Shown in pieces: positions 5,459 to 10,310 of a DNA stretch of 10,310 nt (positions are counted from its first letter, which is position 1; the number at the start of each line of letters is the position of its first letter). Under the pieces are notes generated by a model, which saw nothing but the letters and a program-made list of their open reading frames with translations, had not been told where the DNA came from and did not search any database. The position numbers were made by a program, and so were the translations under genes. Origin of the DNA: Deltaproteobacteria bacterium (GTDB taxonomy: Bacteria; Myxococcota; B64-G9); NCBI GenBank assembly GCA_030591745.1, contig JAUVAM010000058.1, positions 1 through 10,310 on the forward strand, in the 5' to 3' direction.

Positions 5459-6784
5459 TTATTGGGGGCTGGCAACGGGCCGCATGGCTTCGGCCGTTGT
5501 GGAGATTTTGGCAGCGGCCAGGGTTTGCCCGGCTTGGCGCGCGAAGATGATCAAGGTCTGGAATTCGTTTTCACTGATGATGCCGAATTGGCTTGAGCGG
5601 TCGATGCCCAACACGCCCAGGACTTCCCCTCGGTAGGTCATGGGTGCCAGGGCGAAGGGATTCATGCCGATGCGTCGCGCAAGTTCTTCATTGATGCCAT
5701 CGGTGGCGGTCGGATGGGTCACGTTGATGGCTTGGTTTTCCACGGCGCATTTGGCCGTCAGACTGTCGTCGGCTTTTAGGGCCATGGTGACCCGCATGGG
5801 CTGGCGGTCGACTTCCGGGATGCGCTCGTGATAGGCAAGCCGGCGTAAGCGAAGCTGTTTTTCTTCGACCACGTACATCAGGGTCCGATCCACCTTCAGT
5901 TCGTTAACCAGTACGTCGCAGATGCGATCCAGCACGGCGTCCATCCCCGTACGATGTTGCAAGACTTCGCCCACCTGGTAGAGCATGCCGAAGAGTTCCG
6001 CCTGGTGTTCGAGATTGGCGTTGCTGGCCTTGAGTTCGCGGGTCTTGCGGTGCACCTGTCGAATAAGAAAACCGCTGGAACCGGCCACGGCCACGAAGGC
6101 GAAGAGGTTGACGACCATCATGAGCACGATGTAGCTCCAGCGCTGGGCGAATTGGTCCAGCGCCACGAAGTAGCTGACGTGGGGGATGACACCGGAGCTG
6201 TCCAAGACCACGATAACCATGTACGTGGCGGCCGATATGCCCGCCATGCCCATGCCCGCGCCGGGTCCCACCAGGATGGAAGAGCCGATGATGGGCAAGA
6301 AGTACAGGAAGCCCAAGGGGCTGGTGACGGCACCGGTTCGCCAGATGTAGGCGCTGAAGATCACCACGTCCAGAGCCAGTTGCAAAAAAACGAATTTCTT
6401 GAGGTTCAGGCTGCGTTTTTTGAGCGCCCAAAAATAGACCAGGTTCAAGCCAATGGAGATGGCTCCTGTGATGGCCGTGGAGAACAGGGTCTCCCGACTT
6501 AAGGTGGATGCCCCCCGGGTCAGCCCCTGCCAGTTGGTCAGGAGCATGAGCAGGACGATGCCCGGGTTGACGGCAAAACGAATGCGGATGATCCAGGCGA
6601 TTTTCTTTTTCAGCTCTTCCGCGGAGTCGCTCAGGTCGAAGTCGATCTCGAAAATGCGCATGGGCAAGGCCACGGCATGATCCAGCTTGGCGGCCAGGTA
6701 GGCCACCGGTCGCGAGGTGCTCGATTTCTCGGTCGGGATCGGGACTTCTGATTCTTCTTTGGGTTTGGCCTCTTCGGCGCTCAT
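5459..6784 (-). CDS. Six-helix membrane protein with C-terminal GAF domain
   Basis: Counted from the ATG at 6784, the protein has 441 residues. A polar, acidic N-terminus (about 1-60) is followed by six hydrophobic segments at roughly 65-85, 100-121, 131-148, 156-173, 177-194 and 217-241. A charged helical linker (242-276) leads to a GAF domain (277-426), with the typical start MDAVLDRICDVLVNELKVDR and the late motif APMTYRGEVLGVLGID. The layout matches the input half of PilS/NtrB-like membrane histidine kinases, but it ends after GAF with no kinase, cyclase or phosphatase module. It may bind a small ligand and signal through a partner. The frame is open to an ATG at 6841, but that start has no ribosome-binding site; a weak AGG 9 bases before 6784 and the more natural MSAEEAK start favour 6784. 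Its start remains uncertain. Confidence 0.82.
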   Translation of the reverse strand: MSAEEAKPKEESEVPIPTEKSSTSRPVAYLAAKLDHAVALPMRIFEIDFDLSDSAEELKKKIAWIIRIRFAVNPGIVLLMLLTNWQGLTRGASTLSRETLFSTAITGAISIGLNLVYFWALKKRSLNLKKFVFLQLALDVVIFSAYIWRTGAVTSPLGFLYFLPIIGSSILVGPGAGMGMAGISAATYMVIVVLDSSGVIPHVSYFVALDQFAQRWSYIVLMMVVNLFAFVAVAGSSGFLIRQVHRKTRELKASNANLEHQAELFGMLYQVGEVLQHRTGMDAVLDRICDVLVNELKVDRTLMYVVEEKQLRLRRLAYHERIPEVDRQPMRVTMALKADDSLTAKCAVENQAINVTHPTATDGINEELARRIGMNPFALAPMTYRGEVLGVLGIDRSSQFGIISENEFQTLIIFARQAGQTLAAAKISTTAEAMRPVASPQ

Positions 6785-6791
6785 GGGCGTC

Positions 6792-6820
6792 AGCCTATGC
6801 AGGCAAAGCCTGCCTGTCAA
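6792..6820 (-). promoter_or_regulatory. Candidate promoter of the GAF-domain gene
   Basis: On the minus strand TTGACA (6820-6815) is followed by 17 bases and TAGGCT (6797-6792), a weak -10 with three of six matches. Transcription would start at or just before the ATG at 6784, implying a leaderless or nearly leaderless message, and would exclude translation from the ATG at 6841. The alternative is that this is a chance match inside the coding region and the true promoter lies above 6841. Confidence 0.35.
6799..6813. repeat. Short palindrome GCAGGC-AAA-GCCTGC
   Basis: This is a perfect 6-bp inverted repeat with a 3-base centre. It lies wholly within the 17-base spacer of the candidate minus-strand promoter and about 28 bases from the -35 box of the divergent plus-strand promoter. 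The position would suit an operator acting on the GAF-domain gene. It is short enough to arise by chance. Confidence 0.4.
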
Positions 6821-6840
6821 TTCCGCCATTAATTCGGACA

Positions 6841-6869
6841 TTGACAGCGGAGGGATGACTTTCTAAACT
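6841..6869 (+). promoter_or_regulatory. Sigma70-type promoter of the Hsp70/J-domain genes
   Basis: A consensus -35 TTGACA (6841-6846), an exact 17-base spacer and TAAACT (6864-6869, four of six matches to TATAAT) point to a start near 6876 and a leader of about 30 bases before the GTG at 6906. It is a housekeeping-type promoter; I see no sigma32-like boxes and no CIRCE repeat, so heat-shock control is not evident despite the Hsp70 product. Confidence 0.65.
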
Positions 6870-6894
6870 CATGCGATTGTCTTATGAAAACTTT

Positions 6895-6899
6895 GGAGG
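6895..6899 (+). promoter_or_regulatory. Shine-Dalgarno GGAGG of the Hsp70 gene
   Basis: GGAGG lies 6 bases before the GTG at 6906 and supports that non-ATG start, which gives the expected Hsp70 N-terminus (VIGIDLGTS). Confidence 0.85.
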
Positions 6900-6905
6900 A
6901 ATATC

Positions 6906-8474
6906 GTGCCGGAACCTGTCATTGGAATCGATTTGGGCACTTCGTACTCATGCGTGTCCATCATGATGGAAGGTCAACCAGAGGTCATCCCAAACGAATG
7001 GGGGGAGAGGACTCAGGCATCCGTGGTGTCCTTTCTGGATGATGGCCGTATTCAGGTGGGCAATGACGCCAAGCGGCGTCTTTTGACGCATCCTCGCCAG
7101 ACTGTTTACTCGGCCAAGCGGCTCATCGGTCGCTATATGTTTTCGCCCGAGGTTAAGAAAGCCCAGGCGGTTTGTCCCTATGAGATCGTGGAAGGCGACA
7201 ATCACGGTGTGCGCATCCAGGTTCGGGGCGAGGTCCTGAGTCTGCCCCAGGTCTCGGCCCTGATCTTGAAAGAGATGAGAGAGATCGCCGAGGCCTACCT
7301 GGACATGCCGGTGGAGAAGGCCGTCATCACGGTGCCGGCCTACTTCAATGACAACCAGCGCCAAGCCACGGCCGACGCCGGCCGCATCGCGGGTTTGGAT
7401 GTTCTGCGCATCATCAACGAGCCCACGGCCGCTGCTTTGGCCTACGGGTTCGGTAAGAGCCTGGACGAGCGGGTGGCCATTTACGATTTGGGCGGTGGTA
7501 CCTTTGATATTTCGATCATGGAAATCGGGGATGATACCTTCGAGGTGCTGTCCACCGCCGGGGATACCTACCTGGGCGGCGATGACATGGACATGCGGCT
7601 GATGGACTACTTCGCCGACTTGTTCATGCAGCAGACCGACATCAATCTGCGCAACGACGTAGCCGCTTTGCAGCGTTTGCGCGAGGTCAGCGAAGAGACC
7701 AAGAAGGCCTTCAGTCAGCGGAAGAAGGTCAAAGTTAACGTGCCCGAGGTTTACACCGATGAAAAGGGGCAGGTTTACGATTTCGAAACCGTCATCGACC
7801 ACAACACCTTCCAGCAGTTGATCATGGATTTGATCCAACGGTCCTTCAAGGTTTGCGACGAGGCCTTGCAGTCGGCTGGACTATCGGTGGGCGACTTGGA
7901 CGGCGTCATCCTGGTCGGTGGGCCAACCAGGCTGCCATTGATCCGCGAGGGTGTGCTGGCTTACTTCGGCAAGGAGCCCTTGGCTGGTATCGATCCGGAC
8001 GAGGTGGTGGCCATGGGCGCGGCCATTCAGGGCGCGGCTCTGGTGGACGAGTCCCAGAATGCCTTCCTTTTGGACGTGACGCCTTTGACTCTGAGACTGG
8101 GCACGGTGGGCGGGTACTCCGAGCAGGTCATCGCCCGAAATACGCCTGTGCCCATCGATCGGACACGCAGCTTCACCACCAGTCGAGACAACCAGGAGTT
8201 GGTCAAGATTCGGATTTTTCAGGGTGAGTCAAATCGTTCGGAAGAGTGCGAGATGTTGGGCGAGTTTGAGTTTTCCGGTTTTCGGGTGGCACCTCGTGGA
8301 GAAGTGCAGATCGAGGTGACCTTTGAGATCGACGCCAACGGCATCCTGCAAGTCTCTGCGGCTGACCCGGAAACGGGTCAGGTGGCCTCGACTCAAGTCA
8401 GCTTGTCCAGCGGGTTGAGCGAGTCCGAGATCCAGCGAAACATGGAGCAAGTGGCCGAAGCGGAGCTTGTCTAA
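6906..8474 (+). CDS. Lidless Hsp70 (DnaK-like) chaperone
   Basis: This 522-residue Hsp70 has a complete nucleotide-binding domain: IGIDLGTSYS at the start, TVPAYFND and INEPTAAALAYG in the middle, the phosphate loop DLGGGTFDIS, and VILVGGPTRLP late in the domain. The interdomain linker LLDVTPLTL is at about 388-396, with Arg397 where DnaK usually has Gly. The beta substrate-binding domain follows to about 508. The protein ends 14 residues after SGLSESEIQ, where the helical lid of DnaK (about 638 residues) would begin, so the lid is missing. No lid-coding sequence remains in any frame: only 33 bases separate it from the next gene. It should be an ATP-driven chaperone that releases clients faster than DnaK or works on specific folded partners. 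The downstream J-domain gene is its obvious co-chaperone. It is probably not the housekeeping DnaK. Confidence 0.93.
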   Translation: MPEPVIGIDLGTSYSCVSIMMEGQPEVIPNEWGERTQASVVSFLDDGRIQVGNDAKRRLLTHPRQTVYSAKRLIGRYMFSPEVKKAQAVCPYEIVEGDNHGVRIQVRGEVLSLPQVSALILKEMREIAEAYLDMPVEKAVITVPAYFNDNQRQATADAGRIAGLDVLRIINEPTAAALAYGFGKSLDERVAIYDLGGGTFDISIMEIGDDTFEVLSTAGDTYLGGDDMDMRLMDYFADLFMQQTDINLRNDVAALQRLREVSEETKKAFSQRKKVKVNVPEVYTDEKGQVYDFETVIDHNTFQQLIMDLIQRSFKVCDEALQSAGLSVGDLDGVILVGGPTRLPLIREGVLAYFGKEPLAGIDPDEVVAMGAAIQGAALVDESQNAFLLDVTPLTLRLGTVGGYSEQVIARNTPVPIDRTRSFTTSRDNQELVKIRIFQGESNRSEECEMLGEFEFSGFRVAPRGEVQIEVTFEIDANGILQVSAADPETGQVASTQVSLSSGLSESEIQRNMEQVAEAELV

Positions 8475-8493
8475 ACTTTTTGATTCCACCGAG

Positions 8494-8498
8494 TGAGG
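8494..8498 (+). promoter_or_regulatory. Ribosome-binding site deciding the J-domain start
   Basis: The purine-rich TGAGG ends 9 bases before the GTG at 8508. The in-frame GTG at 8493 overlaps this site and has no signal of its own, so 8508 is the better start. Confidence 0.6.
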
Positions 8499-8507
8499 AC
8501 TAGCGCT

Positions 8508-9053
8508 GTGGCAAAACTGGACCCCAAATTTATCGCCCAATGTTTAAAACTAGCCAATGTGTTGGACAAATTCGACTATTACAAATTGTTGCAGGTCGAT
8601 CCCAATGCCAGCATGGGTCAGATTCGCAAGGCCTACCACAAACAATCTCGGACTTTTCATCCTGACCGCTACTACAGCATGGTGGATGAGGATTTTAAGG
8701 AATCGATTTATCGAATCTCAAAGCGGGTGACCGAGGCTTACGTGACCTTGCGCGATTCGGAAAAGCGCAAGTTTTATGATCAGCAGCTTGGCAAGAAGGA
8801 TGACGCAGCGACCCTTCGCTATACTGAAGAAAGTGCCCAGCAGCAGAAAAAGGCCAAGACGGAAGAGATTGGAACCACCGAACAGGGTCGGCGCATGTAT
8901 CAGCAGGGCTTGAAGGAGTTCAAGCGCAAGGATTTCAAGGGGGCCGAGCGTTCTTTCAAGATGGCTTTGGCCTACGAGTCGGGTAACGAACTTTTCAAAA
9001 AAATGGCCGATGAGGCCGGGTCGCAGATCAAAACCGACTACATGATCAAATAA
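8508..9053 (+). CDS. J-domain co-chaperone with TPR-like C-terminus
   Basis: Counted from the GTG at 8508, the protein has 181 residues. A J domain occupies about 22-96, with YYKLLQVDPNAS, the helix-II IRKAYHKQS and the invariant His51-Pro52-Asp53 that stimulates Hsp70 ATPase, then a helix ending in EKRKFYDQQL. A charged Gln/Lys-rich linker (about 97-122) leads to a helical pair with TPR character (about 124-160: QGLKEFKRKDFKGAERSFKM). There is no Gly/Phe-rich region and no zinc-finger domain, so it is not DnaJ or CbpA but a specialised type with its own client- or partner-binding tail. It follows the lidless Hsp70 by 33 bases and is very probably co-transcribed with it and its partner. Confidence 0.92.
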   Translation: MAKLDPKFIAQCLKLANVLDKFDYYKLLQVDPNASMGQIRKAYHKQSRTFHPDRYYSMVDEDFKESIYRISKRVTEAYVTLRDSEKRKFYDQQLGKKDDAATLRYTEESAQQQKKAKTEEIGTTEQGRRMYQQGLKEFKRKDFKGAERSFKMALAYESGNELFKKMADEAGSQIKTDYMIK

Positions 9054-9115
9054 GGCCCGCCAGGTGACCATGCTCCCATTTGGGCAGCACAGGTCCTCGG
9101 GACGGGGGAGGTGTC

Positions 9116-10310
9116 ATGGCAGCAGAAATCGATCAATATGCATTCGTCGTTGACGCTGGAGATGGGGGCCACGAACTGCGCAAATTTCAGGCCCCCGAGG
9201 TCTTGGGGCCTGTGGACTTCGGTCTCAAAATGCAGCGGGAGGGGAACTTCCTGTGCATCGGGGGTGGAATCTTGGCGGGTTCCATCATCCCGGGCTCCAA
9301 CCGACTGATTTTCACGGGGCATTCGCCTGTCTGGGATGGCTTCTATGTGTCGACCATGGGCGGGGCGGCCCTTTTGTGGGATGGCACGGGATTAAATTAT
9401 TTGGCCATCGGGGGCAAAGCCGAAAAGCCCTCCGTGATGGTGCTGTGGGGCGCCAAAGGCAGCCACCCCAAGCTCAAATTGGTTCCGGTTGATTTGGACA
9501 AGCTTTGGGAGGACGACGGCTTCTACGGTTTGCAGCGCTACGCTTTTTCCCATTTGTGGGAAGGGCAAGGCACGCCGCGGGTGCTGGCCGTTGGGCCTTC
9601 TGCACGGGCTTCGGACATGGGGGCCATCGGCTCCGGCAAGACCCGCAAGGGCAAGCTCAGCTATGTGGATTGTTGGGCGGGGCGAGGCGGCTTTGGTTCC
9701 AAAATGCTTCAGCAACACAACATTTGCGCCATTGTCTATGGCGGTGATTTCGATGACGACGATTTGACCGATCGGGCGGAAGCCAACGGCTACTTTGAGA
9801 AGCGTTTTTCCAAGAAGATGAAGCTGGTGGACTTGGAGACCACCACCAAGTACCGATTTGATCCCAAGTGGGGCTCTGGCGGCACTTTTGGAGTGAACTA
9901 TTCCAAACTCACGGACTTGATGTTGTCGTTCAATTATCGTTCGGTGGATTGGGCGCGTGATGATCGTCATGCCATTTGGGAACGCCTGGTGCGCGATCAC
10001 TATCTCAAGCAGTTCAACGAAGAGACCATCGCGAACAAGCAATATGCCAACTGCGGGGAACCCTGTCCGGCCGTGTGTAAGAAGATGAACGGGGATTACA
10101 AGAAGGATTATGAGCCCTATCAGGCCATGGGACCTTTGACCGGTATTTTCGATCAGCGAGCGGCCGAAAAGGTCAATCACCACGCCGATGGTTTGGGTTT
10201 TGACGCCATCCAGATTGGCGGCCAATTGGCCTGGATCATGGAGTGCTTGGCTGACGGTGTCGTCACCGGGGAGCAGCTGGGTTTACCGGCGGGCTGTCCT
10301 GATAAGCCCA
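9116..10310 (+). CDS. Aldehyde:ferredoxin oxidoreductase family enzyme, BamB-like (N-terminal part)
   Basis: The frame is open for 398 codons to the window edge; AOR-family enzymes are about 600-700 residues long, so roughly a third is missing. The N-terminal AOR domain shows IPGSNRLIFTG, VSTMGGAALLWDGTGLNYLAI with GGKAEKP, and the pterin-binding region follows (WAGRGGFGSKMLQQHNICAIVYGG, 187-210). The [4Fe-4S] ligands appear as CGEPCPAVC (Cys313, 317, 321), a CxxxCxxxC spacing rather than the CxxCxxxC of archaeal AOR. QRAAEKVN and GFDAIQIGGQLAW then match the start of the AOR C-terminal domain. Such enzymes carry tungsten or molybdenum on two pterins. Overall it resembles BamB, the catalytic subunit of class II benzoyl-CoA reductase, but substrate cannot be read from this part. 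The ATG at 9116 is preceded by GGGGGAGG at 4 bases. It follows the J-domain gene by 62 bases. Confidence 0.92.
   Translation, partial: MAAEIDQYAFVVDAGDGGHELRKFQAPEVLGPVDFGLKMQREGNFLCIGGGILAGSIIPGSNRLIFTGHSPVWDGFYVSTMGGAALLWDGTGLNYLAIGGKAEKPSVMVLWGAKGSHPKLKLVPVDLDKLWEDDGFYGLQRYAFSHLWEGQGTPRVLAVGPSARASDMGAIGSGKTRKGKLSYVDCWAGRGGFGSKMLQQHNICAIVYGGDFDDDDLTDRAEANGYFEKRFSKKMKLVDLETTTKYRFDPKWGSGGTFGVNYSKLTDLMLSFNYRSVDWARDDRHAIWERLVRDHYLKQFNEETIANKQYANCGEPCPAVCKKMNGDYKKDYEPYQAMGPLTGIFDQRAAEKVNHHADGLGFDAIQIGGQLAWIMECLADGVVTGEQLGLPAGCPDKP

Noticed and set aside
6948..7838. A 296-codon minus-strand open frame opposite the Hsp70 gene
   Set aside because: It mirrors strongly conserved Hsp70 sequence; long antisense frames to dnaK-like genes are a well-known artefact, and the peptide has no recognisable features.
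9070..9087. Imperfect inverted repeat (GCTCCCA / TGGGCAGC) between the J-domain and AOR genes
   Set aside because: It needs a bulge, is short and has no T-tract, so neither a terminator nor an operator can be supported; the 62-base gap is otherwise featureless apart from the AOR ribosome-binding site.
9392..10225. A 277-codon open frame on the minus strand opposite the AOR-family gene
   Set aside because: It is wholly antisense to a well-supported AOR coding sequence, shows no domain motif or ribosome-binding site, and is the kind of shadow frame expected in fairly GC-rich DNA.

Overview
The window looks like chromosomal DNA of a strictly anaerobic bacterium, most likely a Desulfobacterota-type (deltaproteobacterial) sulfate reducer or syntroph. 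That guess rests on the combination of heterodisulfide-reductase (Hdr) type flavin/iron-sulfur proteins, an MvhD-like protein and a tungsten/molybdenum aldehyde:ferredoxin oxidoreductase (AOR) family enzyme, with moderately high G+C by eye. It is an inference, not a taxonomic assignment. There are no tRNA or rRNA genes, no CRISPR array and no recognisable mobile element. No gene-free stretch exceeds about 125 bases.

Left half, minus strand (about 5440 down to 1): a tightly packed operon, read right to left. It encodes an HdrC-HdrB/D fusion iron-sulfur protein (5351-4173), a TusA-type sulfur carrier (4160-3906), an MvhD-like protein that has lost its usual cluster ligands (3884-3444), a short HdrA/QmoA-like flavoprotein with all its clusters (3423-2107), a long HdrA-like flavoprotein (2105-231), and the first 26 codons of a further gene (78-1). 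The long HdrA gene contains an in-frame TAA at 233-231. Beyond it the same frame goes on for 51 codons that encode the missing second half of its C-terminal two-cluster ferredoxin domain. A sigma70-like promoter (5437-5409), abutted by a perfect 10-bp inverted repeat, precedes the operon.

Centre: upstream on the same strand lies a gene for a six-helix membrane protein with a C-terminal GAF domain and no output domain (6784-5459). It is divergent from the right-hand genes, and the short control region between them holds two sigma70-like promoters and a small palindrome.

Right half, plus strand: an Hsp70 that stops where the lid should begin (6906-8474), a small J-domain protein with a TPR-like tail (8508-9053), and the first 398 codons of an AOR-family enzyme resembling the BamB-type branch (9116 to the window end).

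Working model (inference): the Hdr-like proteins form a soluble electron-transfer or electron-bifurcating assembly that serves or is served by the AOR-family oxidoreductase, much as BamDEF-type Hdr modules accompany the tungsten enzyme BamB in class II benzoyl-CoA reductase. The lidless Hsp70/J pair may be a dedicated assembly or maturation chaperone, and the membrane GAF protein a regulator. TusA within the Hdr operon alternatively suggests a link to protein-bound sulfur, as in the sulfur-oxidising sHdr systems.
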